Assembly: GCF_031877795.1 (NCBI RefSeq)
Contig: NC_133970.1
Location: forward strand, 44,384,033 to 44,448,032
Source: Strix aluco
Lineage: Eukaryota; Chordata; Aves; Strigiformes; Strigidae
Direction of reading: 5' to 3'
Length of the DNA stretch: 64,000 bases
A program made the translations under genes and the position numbers. Shown here piece by piece: positions 1 to 11,208 of the stretch. The number at the start of each line of letters is the position of its first letter. Within the stretch, counting starts at the first letter, position 1. The notes under the pieces were generated by a model. That model saw nothing but the letters and a program-made list of their open reading frames with translations, searched no databases and was not told the origin of the DNA.

Positions 1-873
1 CAAGGGCCGTAACCAATTGATTGTACCCAATAACTTCTGCACATCATTCAAAGTTTTTACTTCATCATTAACTTGAATTGGTTGTGGCTGGATAGTGTGA
101 TCTAATATTTTCACCCCTAGATATCCCCAGGGCGGCAGTGTTTGAACCTTTTCAGGGGCAATGTGCAAACCATATATTTCCAGCACCTGTCGTAAAAGTG
201 GCATCACTTCCTGCAAATGCATTTTTGTTGGTTGAACTGTTAAGATGTCATCCATATAATGATAACAATATACATTAGGGAACTGTTTCCTAACTGTTGA
301 AAGAGCTAAGGCAACATACCACTGGCAAATGGTCGGACTGTTTTTCATGCCCTGGGGCAAGACCGTCCAATGATATCTTTTACAGGGTTCTTGATTGTTT
401 ACTGTTGGAACTGTAAAGGCGAATTTTGGGGCATCATCAGGATGCAACGGGATCGTAAAAAAACAATCTTTCAGGTCGATTACACGTATGTCCCATTCTC
501 TTGGTATCATTGTTGATGAGGGCATCCCGGGTTATAAGGCGCCCATACTTTCCATCACTGCATTGACTTGCCTGAGGTCATGCAGCAGCCTCCATTTGCC
601 AGATTTCTTTTTGATTACAAAAACAGGTGTATTCCAAGGACTATTAGAAGGTTCAATGTGGCCTTGGTTTAATTGCTCTTGTACTAAGGACTGCAGGGCA
701 CATAGCTTTTCTTGGGACAGGGGCCACTGATCAACCCAAACAGGGGTAGTTGTCAACCATTTCAAGGGAATGGTTGGTCTCTTTGTGCCCTCTGTGACAG
801 TGGCCCCTATGAAAAACCCCCTGGCTGTGAACTGATAGTCGTGCCCCACATTCCCAGTACATCTCATCCCCAT
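1..873 (-). pseudogene. pol: pol (reverse transcriptase, N-terminal part) of the class II ERV
   Basis: The frame after pro encodes the start of reverse transcriptase, with the [18 protein letters not shown] region, LHDLRQVN, a catalytic Asp segment (DLKDCFF), LPQGMKNSP and the YMDD active site around 245-270. A TAA at 532-534 breaks the frame once. The rest of RT, RNase H, integrase and any env lie beyond the left edge. Confidence 0.85.
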
Positions 874-1502
874 AGATTTAGAGGGACTGCCACTACATAG
901 GGCCGTACTGTGGCCACTTGTCCTTCTGGGTTAACAATTTGAACTGGCATAGTACTCTGACGAGTGGTCGTGGCTCCTCCTATTCCTGCTAATGCTACCC
1001 CAATATTTATCGTTGGCCAATTTTTGGGCCAATCTTGGGATGATATAATAGTGATGTCAGCTCCTGTATCTATCATGCCCTTGATCCGCACATCTTTTGG
1101 AGTACCTTTGGATAACAAAACGATACATGTCATAATAGGACGTGAAGATCCAATGTTCTGTGCCCAATAGATCTGCGGAGTACCTGTGGAGCCAAAACCC
1201 CCAGTTCCCCTGGTCCGTTGTTCCGCGCCCGGGGCCTGTGAAACAAACGGTACAAGTTGAGCAATAGGACAATTAGCAGGAACAGTTACTGGTGGAGATG
1301 GCGTCCACATCACAGCACAAATTTGACCCTCATAATCTGCATCAGTTATTCCTGGGAGAACAAACAATCCTTGTAAAGTAGTACTAGATCGTCCTAACAG
1401 CAAGGCACTTAATCCATTCCCTAACGGGCCATATGCCAGGAGAGGAGCTTTGTGAACTTTCTCATCAGAAATAGTCACTGACGTGGCTGTGGCGACATCC
1501 AC
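864..1502 (-). CDS. pro: dUTPase-like segment plus retroviral aspartic protease (pro)
   Basis: One open frame of about 212 residues. The N-terminal half has a dUTPase-like stretch ([15 protein letters not shown], then a segment ending IAQLVPF); the C-terminal half has the aspartic protease active site DTGAD. The protease cuts the Gag-Pol polyprotein, and dUTPase fused before protease in the pro frame is typical of beta-like retroviruses. The frame is one base back from gag and overlaps it, so it would be reached by -1 frameshifting; the first methionine at 1502 is not necessarily a start. It overlaps pol by 10 bases. This is the only gene of the provirus with no break in view. Expression is unlikely because gag upstream is broken. 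Confidence 0.8.
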   Translation of the reverse strand: MDVATATSVTISDEKVHKAPLLAYGPLGNGLSALLLGRSSTTLQGLFVLPGITDADYEGQICAVMWTPSPPVTVPANCPIAQLVPFVSQAPGAEQRTRGTGGFGSTGTPQIYWAQNIGSSRPIMTCIVLLSKGTPKDVRIKGMIDTGADITIISSQDWPKNWPTINIGVALAGIGGATTTRQSTMPVQIVNPEGQVATVRPYVVAVPLNLWG

Positions 1503-3147
1503 TCCGGCACTTCCTGAGGTTTTTGCTGTGAGTCCGCCACATAGGCCTGAAATGGATTCCGAGGAGCTATTTGCGTGGCAGTGCGGCCCCCCCTTGTGCT
1601 CCGCCCTCCGTTTCCCTGACTATGACGGGGTATCAGGGGCTGTCCCTGCACATTAAATTTCAAGCGACAGTCCTTGGCATAGTGCCCTGGTATTTTACAC
1701 CTTGCACAGAGTATGTTTGCAGCAGGCATATTGTTAACATGCTCTTTTCTTGGACAGTTCTTTTTAAAATGTCCTGTTCAGTCACAGCCATAGCAAGGTC
1801 CATCCCCCCTTACTGCAACAGCAACTGTTTTTGCCAGTGTCTCCATTTGATGTATTGCTGTCCCAATCTTACTGCAGGCATCTATCATTTCTACCAGTGA
1901 GGGATTAGCACTGCGTAATGATGCAATTACACATCTGCAATCCTCATTAGCATTGTCTCGTGCAAGCTGTAGAATTAAAGCCTCTTTTGCTGGTTTATTA
2001 TTAACTTGCTTCGCTAATGCATCCCGTAGCCTATCTAGAAATGATATATATGATTCATCTGCCTTTTGTTTGATTGTAGTCCAGGATGATTTCCGAGCCC
2101 CGGTATCTGGTACTTGAAGTAAAGCCTGAAAAGCCAGCTCTTTGGCTTGTTGTAAAATCAGTGTATGTAATCGGGCTTGCACTTGTGGGACATTAAGAGG
2201 GTGGTCTCCTAGCAATTGTGGAAGTCCTGCCCCAAAACGAGGGTCATCTTGTGGCAATTCCAAATTGGCTAAAGCCTGCTCCTGTGCGAGCTGCCTCCAT
2301 TTTGCTTCAACCATCATTAGCTGCATAGGAGTTAAACAGACCTGAGTCAAGCTCTGACAATCATGAGGTGTTAATTCATTAGTATAAATTCCTTGCAAAA
2401 GTGATTGAGCATAAGGAGAGTCTAATCCATGTTGCACACAAGTGGCTCTCAATTCCTTCACTACCCCCCAGTGGAACGGTTCCCGCTCATTATGACTGCC
2501 ATCCGGGTTAACAAGTACCAGGTATGCATGTTTTTTCCCAGAACCCAAAGCTTGAGCCAGTTCTAAGTCTCCTTCTTGTAGAGCATGCTCCCTTATTTTT
2601 AACCAAAATTTATGGGGGTCAGGAGCCCCTATAGTCACTGTTACCGGTTGTATCGTAAGCAAATCATCTCTTCCAGGCCCCTTAATTGGGATTGGGGGGC
2701 AGTAGGCGGTGGTTGATCAACAGGTCCCCCCTCCGGGTCATCAGATAAATCTATTAGTAAACATCTCGATGCTTTGGGGCGTGTCGGCGACTCGGAAGAG
2801 TCCTCATCAGAGTCCTCATCGGCAGATAGTGGACATGTGGAAGGGGCTCGCGGCTTTTCTGGGGGTGTCTCAGCCACAGCTGTAGGATCCGTCTGAGAAT
2901 CGGATCCACTAGGTGACCTGGCATCGGCTGCAGCTGCCGTGGCAGTCCAATCACTTTTTAACTGTTTCAGGGAATCATTTACCAGTTGCCATGTAGTTAA
3001 AGATGATGCAGCAGGGACCCCATTCCTTTTGCACCAAATAAGGAAAGTACGTATCACCTTTTCCTCATATTTGATTCCCATCTTCTCCAGAATTCTTATC
3101 AAAATATATAAAATAGACTTTTTCTCTGCAGAAATTTTCGCCCCCAT
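1475..3147 (-). pseudogene. gag: gag of the class II ERV, frameshifted and with a stop
   Basis: Gag builds the virion core. The start at 3147 gives an N-terminal MGAKIS, a myristoylation-type signal, followed by a matrix-like segment. A PTAP late-domain motif (budding through the ESCRT machinery) is at 2695-2706. The frame ends at 2641 and the capsid continues in another frame from about 2662 to 1778, so there is an indel near 2650. The capsid part has the major homology region (IKQKADESYISFLDRL, around 2050). A TGA at 1778-1780 interrupts the first CCHC zinc knuckle; the second knuckle (C-x2-C-x4-H-x4-C, about 1690-1715) is intact. The frame ends at 1475, overlapping pro by 28 bases. I saw no perfect slippery heptamer in the overlap. 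Confidence 0.85.
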
Positions 3148-3300
3148 CTTAGTCCCCAGCTGCTCACCTTCTCTCCAGGTGCCTTCAGTTACTTGTCTGG
3201 ACTAGTCAGCTCACCTCTGCCGATCGTAAAGTTCAGCTGGGCTCCGCTACCACCGCTCAGCTTCCGCGGTCCTCGCTCTGTCCCAACTCGAGTTGGGATT

Positions 3301-3318
3301 TGCACGTCGGGGTCACCA
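3301..3318 (-). other. Primer-binding site, tRNA-Trp type
   Basis: On the - strand the sequence is TGGTGACCCCGACGTGCA. The first 16 bases match the tRNA-Trp primer site known from avian leukosis-type retroviruses; the last two differ. It lies two bases inside the LTR end, as expected. Confidence 0.8.
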
Positions 3319-3320
3319 GT

Positions 3321-3749
3321 TGTAGCGGCCAAAATAATGAGTCAGAGTGTTCTTTTTTCTTTCTGCAGGGCAGGGGCCATCTTCTTTCTTTATTCTCTCT
3401 TTTCTCTTTTTCCAATGGTACATACTTCTGCTCTCGCCAAAGCTCTTACTTCATCATTAGCAAATCAGCAATTAGACAGCTATCAACCTTTTCTCCTATC
3501 AGCATCAGACCACTCTAACACGCGCTGTGCAGACCAATCACCCTCTCGTTCACGCGCTGTTCTTACAGTAGCAACTTCTCACAGCTCAGCACTTTCCCAC
3601 AGCTCAGTGTTGCAGCTGGCCGTTGTTTTTCCCTGCCACCTTGGCACAACTCGGCAGTTTCTGATCTTTCTCCCAAGGCCTGTTTCTCCTCAAAGCCTTG
3701 CTGCTTCTCAGGGGCTGCACAGAGCTGACAGGCCGATGTCTCTCCCACA
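3321..3749 (-). repeat. 5' LTR of the class II ERV
   Basis: Read on the - strand, it begins TGTGGGAGAG and ends GGCCGCTACA, the TG...CA ends of an LTR, two bases before the primer-binding site. A poly(A) signal AATAAA lies on the - strand at 3389-3394. No clear TATA box was found. The inner boundary is fixed by the PBS; the outer one (3749) rests only on the TG start and could be off by some bases. Confidence 0.7.
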
Positions 3750-4133
3750 GTAGAAGACAGTAAAAACCTGAGGGAGAACAGATAACGAGGGGAAGGAGAA
3801 AAGAAACATTTTTAAAATTTCTCTAGGTCAGAATATTCAGCGTTATGCTGTTGTATATAAACAGCTAGAATTATTTCTTCTTTCATCAGTCCTGGAGGGA
3901 TCTCCCTTGTTCTAGTAACTACTATCTAATGCAAACTTTATGTTTCAACCTTGAAAAAAATTATTTAAAAGGTGATTCTCAGCAATTTCTGGCAATAAAG
4001 CAACAGGATGCACTAACTCACTAACTCCATATGACATAAATGGTCTATCAGTTTATAATCTGAAACTATGGTTTATAATTAAATAATCCTTTATTGTTGG
4101 TACACAGTATGGGTAAGCACTTTGTTGTTGCTG
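3750..4133. other. Non-coding flank, nothing recognised
   Basis: AT-rich DNA between the class II LTR and the next LTR-like segment. No coding exon, RNA gene or clear repeat boundary seen. Confidence 0.4.
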
Positions 4134-4239
4134 TTAGAGTCCAAGTGCACAGGAGGAAACAGACTAAGTTGTGGGGCTACACTTGCACACAGTAACTCCT
4201 TATCCATTTATACAGAGATATCTGAGAGTCCAGCCTATG

Positions 4240-4583
4240 GATTTCATCAGGTGTCAGGGGAGGCAGCGGGTCTGCCTCTAGTCTGATTGAAGAAGAATTT
4301 AACCTTGATGAGATTCCAGTGTATCCATGAGAGGCCGGAAAGTCCCGAGAAGTGCCATGGAAACAAGATTAGAGAACTAAGATAAGAGGAACTGTCCTGA
4401 TGACTAAGCTGAGAAACTATTACCCAATCATGAACTGTTAGTTACTAAGTAAACCAATCCTGTATGAACACCTACTTTGAAGAAGGTTATAAAAAGGCTT
4501 GTTAGAACAATAAAGTAGCCATTGTAGACATTTTGGCCATTTTACACAATCTGATGTTTGTCGTGTCCGTCTCTACTGCGACA
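4240..4583 (+). repeat. LTR-like segment with TATA and poly(A) signals
   Basis: A TATA-like GGTTATAAAAAGG lies near 4486-4498, AATAAA near 4509-4514, and a CA-type end (GCGACA) at 4583, the spacing of a retroviral U3-R-U5. The 5' boundary is uncertain; it may start near 4134. Confidence 0.45.
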
Positions 4584-4701
4584 ATCAGGTACTTTTTCAA
4601 TATTTGATATTCCCCAAAATAAACAAACAACAATCAAGTTGTTACTTAACATTAGACACCTGACTCGGTGTAAAATTTTATGTGAATGTAAATATCAGTG
4701 T

Positions 4702-5135
4702 CATGACTTTAACCCAGCCGGCAGCCAAACACCATGCAGCTGCTTGCTTACTCTCCCCCACCCAGGGGATGGAGGAGAGAATTGGAGGGGTAAAGGTAGG
4801 GCAACACGTAGGTGAAGATAAAAACAGTTTAATAATTGAAATAGAACAATAATAATAATAGAAAATACAAATGGGTAATGAACAATGTGATTACTCACCA
4901 CCTGCTGACTGATACCCAGCCCGTTCCCTTCTAGCAATCCCAGAGAAGCCAAGATCCTGAAACCACAATCCCAGAAGAGAGAGAACCCCCACCTTCCCAG
5001 CTGACCCTCCTCTATGTATTGAGCATGACGTTACATGATACAGAATATTCCATTGGCCAATTTGGGTCTGTTGCTCTGGCTTTGCTCCCTCCCAGCTTCT
5101 CGTGCACCTGCACACAGGTAGGACATGGGAAGAAG
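4702..5135 (-). repeat. Solo-LTR fragment of the ERV-L-like LTR family
   Basis: The - strand matches the LTR at 37282-37855: the terminal AAAGTCATGA-like end, then a pyrimidine-rich R/U5 segment, a CAATTATTAAACTG-type stretch near 4827-4840, and the segment around TATGTATTGAGCATGACGT. The U3 end is missing. Confidence 0.65.
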
Positions 5136-5245
5136 AAGGAAGGGGGGGACATTTATAGTGATGGCATTTATCTTCCCAAGTAACAGTTACACATGATATA
5201 GCCCTGCTTTCCTAGAGATGGATAAACACCTGCCTGCTGGAGTCC
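5136..5245 (+). repeat. Short LTR fragment, + orientation
   Basis: The stretch reading through CTTCCCAAGTAACAGTTACA and ACACCTGCCTGCTGG matches 6485-6605 in the LTR at 6222-6813. Confidence 0.55.
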
Positions 5246-5720
5246 AAGCCAGATCAGGGGCAAAGAGAGGAGTTCATTGCAATGTTAAACCCTATAACCT
5301 GGCCCAAAGGGACCAGGGGTGGAGATTGTAATGGAAATACCTTTAAATTGTTGTAACCCGGGATTTGAGTTGCATGTTCTAGGAATTACTATAGCAGGAA
5401 CCACCTGACCCAATGGAGGACAAGCCTTACAAGGAGCGGTGCAAGTGCAGCAGTGACCCGACCTGAGCTGGCTTTGGTGCCCAGTAACTCCATGCAACAC
5501 ACCACCTCTCCTGTCCTGAGTGACCACCATAACGGATGGAGCCCATTTTGTGGACATCTGTGGACATTTATGGACATTTTACAGACATTTCACTGGGGTG
5601 GTCCATAGACTGGGGAACAATATCTGTATTGTATCAAAGGATGGGAAGGAGAGTGGTGGTTAATGAGGATGTATTGGATAGTGTGGGACCTGAGCATGTG
5701 TTGCAGAGGCTCTCAAGATA
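5246..5720 (+). repeat. Remnant of ERV-L-like internal 3' region
   Basis: The end (GTGGGACCTGAGCATG near 5683-5698) and the segment around ATGGAGCCCATTTTG match the untranslated region just before the 3' LTRs of the two ERV-L copies (23110-23280 and 35290-35465). No coding part is left. Confidence 0.6.
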
Positions 5721-6221
5721 AACAGACAATAATTAAAATTTATTTTAATACAATCAAATGGCACTCCAGCAATCATTTACAAACAGCAGATCCAAATGTC
5801 CATGAGAGGAAAAAACTATCACTGCGCAAACTCCTAGGATTTAACAACAATCCAAAACGCTCACTCACTCGCCTAAAAAGTGAGGGCTCTCAACCTCAAG
5901 GAATTCCTTTGGGCAGCGTCCCAACCCAGGTGGAGAGTCCTCAACCACAGCATGCTGCTCCAGAGGAGACTAGCTCAAAATGGCTCCCCCAGGGAATGCC
6001 ATCTATACTCAAGCTGAATCTGATCTGTGGTCAATATCAGCCTTTATCAGCTGAGGGCCCCAATTACCATAAAGCCCTGAGAAACCACCACACAAGGTCA
6101 CCAAAAAAAAAAAAAAAAAATCAATAGCCACTATATTTCAGCAACCAGGAAGCTGAAATTTTCATTGTTGGGTGCACCTGCCACAGCACGATGTAAAGAA
6201 TATGAAATAAGGGGTGAAGAA
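5721..6221. other. Unclassified, possibly an old LTR
   Basis: A frame at 5663-6127 is open for 154 codons but has no recognised motif. The AT-rich start with a TTTATT (AATAAA on the - strand) resembles the poly(A) region of a - strand LTR. A run of 18 A's lies near 6103-6120. Confidence 0.3.
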
Positions 6222-6813
6222 TGTGCTCATTTTGGTTGGGATAGGGTTAATTTTCTTCATAGTAGCTAGTACAGGGCTATGTTTTAGATTTGTGTTGGAA
6301 ACAGCTTTGATAACACAGGGATGTTTTTGTTACTGCTGAGCAGTGCTTACACACAGTCAAGGCCTTTTCTGCCTCTCACCCCCACCCCACCAGTGAGCAG
6401 GGTGGGGGTGCACAAAAGTTGGGAGGGGACACAGCCAGGACAGCTGACCCCAACTGACCAAAGGGATGTTCCAGACCATATGACGTCATGCTCAGCAATA
6501 AAACTGGGGGAAGAAGAGGGAGAGGAGGATGGTCAGAGTGATGGCTTTTGTCTTCCCAAGTAACCGTTACACTTTCCTGGAGATGGCTGAACACCTGCCT
6601 GCTGGTGGGGGGTGGTGAATGAATTCCTTGTTTTGCTTTGCTTGTGTGTGTAATTTTTGCTTTACCTATTAAACTGCCTTTATCTCAACCCATGAGTTTT
6701 CTCACTTTTACTCTTCCAATTCTCTCCCCCATCCTACTGGGGGGGGGGGGGGGGGGGGGAGGGGAGTGAGTGAGAGGCTGTGTGGGGTTGCTGGCTGGGG
6801 TTAAACCACAACA
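6222..6813 (+). repeat. Solo LTR, ERV-L-like family
   Basis: Starts near a degraded TGTGCTCATTTTGG and ends TTAAACCACAACA at 6813, like the LTRs at 35474-36037 and 37282-37855. It contains an ATGACGTCATGCTCAG segment (a CRE-like TGACGTCA near 6480), the U5-type TATTAAACTG, and a run of more than 20 G's at 6739-6761. No clean target duplication. Confidence 0.75.
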
Positions 6814-7200
6814 ATCATACATTTGTACTACAGCCCCTTCACATTATTCTTCCCCATCATTATAACTGTTCAGAATAATCACCAAATACCTAAGTAAAAC
6901 TGTCAAAAGGTTAAATTTTCTTCAGTTATTTTTAATCACTTACACACCAGAAGAAAGCCATTATCCTGATTTGTTGTGAAATACACAAATGAAACAGTAA
7001 ATGGTTGTGAGGGAAGCCCAAGAGCCCTATTATTTTAAAACAGGGAATCGCAATTAACTCAGCCACGGTTTCACAGCTGCGCTGCACCTAAGCAGTATGG
7101 CAGCCCAGGTTTGCATACCACTTCCCCGCGCGAAGACTGCACGCCGGTAACGTCTCCTAGCGGGCCTGAGATGAGCGGTAGTGGCTCACCTCATGGGCCG

Positions 7201-7575
7201 TTATTCAGTAGCCGTGAACCCCAGCCCACTGCACCACAGGCTTAAGCTCGCTTCTCCGGGACGGCTGAACAGCAAGATCGTCCCTGGCGGAGATAAATAG
7301 ATACTAGGTGTATAGCTCCATCCACCCCGAGGGCCGGTTGCAGCCCCACCACTCCTTATGGAGAAACCCTCCTCCACCTTTCTACCTATCGAAGCTACTA
7401 ATGTTAAGTAGCACTGCGCATTAGGCACACTACCCCAAATGTTCGTCTCCAGCAGAGGCACACGCACACCAGAAAGTATACCAACCTCCCTCACCCTCTG
7501 TTTGACAGCATCCACACGCGCCGTCATAGGGAAATCCAGCTGTGTGTCGCTGGACGGTGATGTAAGTAGCGGCAC
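7201..7575 (-). other. Antisense open frame in the CpG island, not recognised
   Basis: Open for 124 codons on the - strand; the first codon at 7575 is GTG. The first ATG inside gives MTARVDAVKQR, followed by a plausible splice donor (exon end near 7495, then GTGAGG). It could be the first exon of a divergent gene, a non-coding exon, or chance openness of GC-rich DNA. In mammals DIMT1 is head-to-head with IPO11, but this does not resemble DIMT1. Confidence 0.2.
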
Positions 7576-7584
7576 GCCGGAAGA

Positions 7585-7642
7585 GGTGGGGTGTTGCAGT
7601 AGTAGTAGTTGGTTCTGGCTTGTGATATGAGCTTCAGAATAG
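7585..7642 (+). other. Possible non-coding first exon of IPO11
   Basis: Directly after the CCGGAAG site; ends in a good donor (AATAG then GTGAGG at 7643). The start is inferred from the ETS site, not seen. Confidence 0.3.
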
Positions 7643-8442
7643 GTGAGGCCGTGCGTACTTGGCCTGTTCTGTGCGTAGTGCTGCTAACCGCTGTCGGTGA
7701 GCCGCGCTCATTGACCCGCTACCACTGCCTGGGAGCTTCACCGCTATTGCGGGCCGTCCTTTTAGGGCTGAGGGGGTGGCGGCAGTGGTGCAGGCTCGGG
7801 AGCGGGTGGTCTCCCGTGTCCCTCGGGGTGGCGGCGCGACGCGGAGCCGGTTGGTGCTGGGTTCGGATGGGCGCCGCGCCGTGCAGGCGGATGGTAGGCC
7901 GGGGAGAGGGAAAGGGAGGGAAAAGTGGTTTTGGCTTAGAGTAAGGTGCAGCTCGGAGGAAGGAGCCCTAAAGTTGGAGTGCACCGAGTGATGCTCTTCC
8001 TGGCCGCTCTTCACCCGTATAAATAGGCTGTTTGCTTACATCTTTTGTGTTTTTACTTGAGCTATCAGGTGCTGTTCCGTGCTAGTGCAACATTGCTTTT
8101 ATGTTGTGTGTCACTTTCTGTGATGGCTTTTCTTGACCTCAAAAGATAAGACAACTTGGCTTTGTGTTTTATATTGTTTGGCAACGGCAAAGTGTTTTCT
8201 CTGAGTCAGAAGAAGAGAACTGTTACCTAATTCCAGGGAACTATTTCCTAGTTTCTAATTGAAACAGTTTTCAGTCTGGGTATAATCGGTGAGAAGGCAT
8301 CAGAAGAACGTGAAGCATTACACTGTGTGTTTTGTTTGCCAGAATTTGTTTAGTTGTGGTTTTGTTTTTGTTTTTGTTTTTTTTTTTGTAGGAAAGGGCA
8401 AGTATTTGTCTTTCATTAAAGATGGTTATTTTCTTCTTATAG

Positions 8443-8512
8443 GTTTTTGAAGAACAGCAGCTGAAGTCTTACAGGAAAACAGATTCTTCTCTAAATCAAA
8501 GGCAGGGTTATT
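8443..8512 (+). other. Possible non-coding second exon of IPO11
   Basis: A pyrimidine-rich acceptor (TTCTTCTTATAG) precedes 8443 and a donor (TATTG then GTGAGT) follows 8512. The 70-bp interval is not in a recognised repeat. It would be 5' UTR. RNA evidence would be needed. Confidence 0.3.
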
Positions 8513-10345
8513 GGTGAGTTATTTCTCCAGTTTATGTTACCTTAGAAGACAACATACGTGAAATGTAAGAACATACCTCTGCGTCCAATACTGATACCAC
8601 TTCCAACTTCTGCTACTATGTGCTTTGCTTCCCTTGTCTCATAGGTCAAGTGATGTCTGTAATGTATTTGCTGTGGCTTTCAAATTGGCATTGTCACTTG
8701 ACACTAAGGGGACAGACAGGTTCTTTTAGGGATCCTGGGCAGAACAATGATGGCACTAAATTGCAATTACAATTAAGGCTTTATTTTCTTAACAGGATAT
8801 TATGTTTAGCATAGCACAGAGTTTATGATTAGAATGGCATAGAATTTCTACAAGCAGAATCAATATAGTACAATTTATAAGCAGTGTAATACAGAATTTA
8901 TAATACAACTTATAATTTCTAACCACCTGGACCTTCTGAAGATTGGGTCAAATCTCAATACATGGTTTGCTGTATCAATATAAAAATTGTAATTTAGATG
9001 CAAAAATCATATAAAAGAATACGAGTCAGTCCTCAGAGGAAGCAAATGATGATGGAGGTGCCACTGGAGGGTTAGGGGCCTCACTGTCCAGCAGCAGTCC
9101 CCCACTTAGGGCTTGTAACTGCTTAATTTTATAGATATTGCTCTGTGCTGTTACACTTCCCTGTTCTGTGACAGGGTCATCAACAACACCTGGTTGGCCA
9201 GGTGCTTGGGACCTTCAAGGCCAGTAAGGGGACCTTGAGGCCAGGAGGGGAGGGGAGGAAGAAATCTGTTTGGTTTGTGTACTTGGTTCACAGGACTTTC
9301 AGGGCCTGATAAGGGAACGAATACATCTTTGAAAATAGCATGTACCTTATGGGTTTTGACTTCTTGAAACTTCATTTTAATGCTAGGCTTTTTCATCGCT
9401 GTCTGCTTTTCTTCTCTTATTCTTTCATTGTACCATTCTGCAGAAGGGCATTTAGTACCATATATATAAATGACATAATAGAGCTTTTGGTTGTCTAAGC
9501 TTTACATATAAAATTTTAAAACTGTATCATCAGAAGCAGGTTTTAACTGTGGTGAAACTGAAATGGTTTAAAGCAGTTTCAGAGCATGAGGGCAGACTGA
9601 AACTTGAATTTCTATTTCAGCTGTTGCACAACAATTTGTTATAAAGCATTGTGTCCTATCTTTTTGAAAGTCTGTTAAAAGGAGATGAACAAGAAAGAAG
9701 TCAAAGGAACAAGACTGTTCTTGTGAGACTGGTCATCCTATAAGCATACTATTAAACATTAAAAATACTCTTGTCTTTGTGTATCCCTTTGGCTTTCCCT
9801 ATGTCATCAATACTGAACCATATGATGAGAGTTTCTTCTGAGCTGTATCCAAGCGAATTCCTTGGAATAGTCCCACTTTTTTTTTTTTTTTTACTGCTTG
9901 TTGTTAGGAGTTTTTGGTCAGTTTGGTGCTTTCCATTTAACCTAAAAGGCCGTTCTTGTCCTCAATATTTTACAACGTAATCTGAGTTACTTCCCTAAAT
10001 ATTATTGTCAGCCTTGCTCATTGCTGTCCTTTATTCCTGCGTTCCACCTTCTTAGTTTTTGTTCTTTTATCCCTTGTGTCTTGTGCATGTTGATTTTTTT
10101 TTCAGACTTAGGTTTTAGTTTCAGTGTTGTATTTTTGTAAAAATAAATTTGTAGAAGTTCTGTTCCTCTGTTTTTGACAATAGCAATATGAAAAAAAGCA
10201 CCCATAACTCTTTTCTACTTAGACTGTTTTGTCTTCTTTAGTATGGCTTAAATTGGGCAAAGTATAGACAGCCTTGTTCATTTACATAAAGAAAAATGAA
10301 TCTATTGTTTCTTAAAATCTTAGTAATGACTAACATTAGTCATTA
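8513..10345. other. Intronic DNA, with a possible degraded LTR
   Basis: No coding exon. The segment about 8735-9200 has a TTTATT-containing start and a GC-richer second half, as old - strand LTRs here do, but no ends could be fixed. The rest is unremarkable AT-rich intron. Confidence 0.35.
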
Positions 10346-10866
10346 GTGTAGTGGTGTTTTGGATTTAGTGTGAGAATAATGCTGATAGCGACAACTAAAA
10401 CATCAGTGTGTTAAGTAGCACTTATCCTAAGGTAAGGATTTTTCAGTTTCCCATGCTCTGCCAGTAAGGAGGTGCACAGGAAGCTGGGAGGGAGCATGGC
10501 CAGAACAGCTGACCCAAACTAGCCAAGGGGATATTCCATACCATACCATGCTCAGTATATAAACTGGAGGGAATTAGCTGGAGGGGCAGAGTGCTGCTCA
10601 GGGACTGGCTGGGCATTGGTCAGTGGCTGGTGAGCAATTGCATTGTGCATCACTTGTCTTCTCTTGGGTTTTATTTCTCTTTTTTTTTAATCTCCTTTTT
10701 TCATTACTATTATTATATTTTATTTCAGTTATTAAACTGTTCTTATCTCAACCCATGAGTTTTACTTTTTTTTTTCTGATTCTCCTTCCCATCCCACTGG
10801 GAGTGAGGAAGGAGTGAGTGAGTGGCTGTGTGGTGCTTAGTTGCTGACTGGAGTTAAATCAGGACA
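10346..10866 (+). repeat. LTR fragment, ERV-L-like family
   Basis: Closely matches the 3' LTR at 35474-36037 from GTTTTGGATTTAGTGTGAG onward, including CTCAGTATATAAACTGG (TATA), the GCATTGTGCATCACTTGT segment, TATTAAACTG and a CA end at 10866. The first ~80 bp of the LTR are missing. Confidence 0.8.
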
Positions 10867-11208
10867 AGTTTATAGAAGGCTGGAGAGGGGTTGGTATAAC
10901 TACTAACTGTTCCTGAAATTGACAGTATCCCTAAAAGCAGTGCTAGTATGTTATGTGAACATCAGTACAAATGCTAGCATTCATGTTACTTGTGTCTTCA
11001 GAAGGTGATTCCATAAGTGGTTCTTGTGGCTTTTCAGAATGGAAACTTTTTCCCATTTTTCTTAAAACAAATGCGCTGGAAAAAAAACCCAGCCTTAAGT
11101 TTCTACTTGAACCTCCCAAACTGCAGTTTGTAGCTTTTGCCCCTAGTTATATAATCTGCTGACAAGAAGTGTTTGGTTCTGTTCTCCTTGTAAGTGCCCT
11201 TCAGGTAG

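Larger units (their letters stand above)
1..3749 (-). mobile_element. Class II (beta-like) endogenous retrovirus, 5' part
   Basis: A provirus lying on the - strand: 5' LTR at the right, then PBS, gag, dUTPase-protease and the first part of reverse transcriptase, cut by the left edge of the window. Gag, pro and pol sit in three successive frames, each one base back from the last, the arrangement of betaretrovirus-like elements that make Gag-Pro-Pol by two -1 frameshifts. The primer site matches tRNA-Trp, the primer of avian alpharetroviruses. Gag has a frameshift and a stop and pol has a stop, so this copy cannot make full-length products. Class assignment rests on the dUTPase-like segment, two zinc knuckles and frame layout seen here; no exact family name is claimed. 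Confidence 0.9.
7060..7960 (+). promoter_or_regulatory. CpG island, probable IPO11 promoter
   Basis: The only clearly CpG-dense, non-repeat stretch upstream of IPO11 (for example 7120-7200, 7560-7700 and 7780-7930). It is TATA-less near the proposed start and has an ETS/GABP-type CCGGAAG at 7577-7583, common in housekeeping promoters. It lies about 19 kb before the IPO11 start codon, which would make the first intron long. Placement of the start site is inference. Confidence 0.55.

Noticed and set aside
5663..6127. 154-codon frame as a gene
   Set aside because: Starts in ERV-L remnant and ends in a poly-A run; no motif.
7609..8014. Open frames of 111-126 codons on both strands
   Set aside because: GC-rich CpG-island DNA lacks stops by chance; no recognisable domains or splice structure.
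8018..8026. TATAAATA box in the CpG-island flank
   Set aside because: Lies downstream of the likely start region and of a possible first exon; probably chance.
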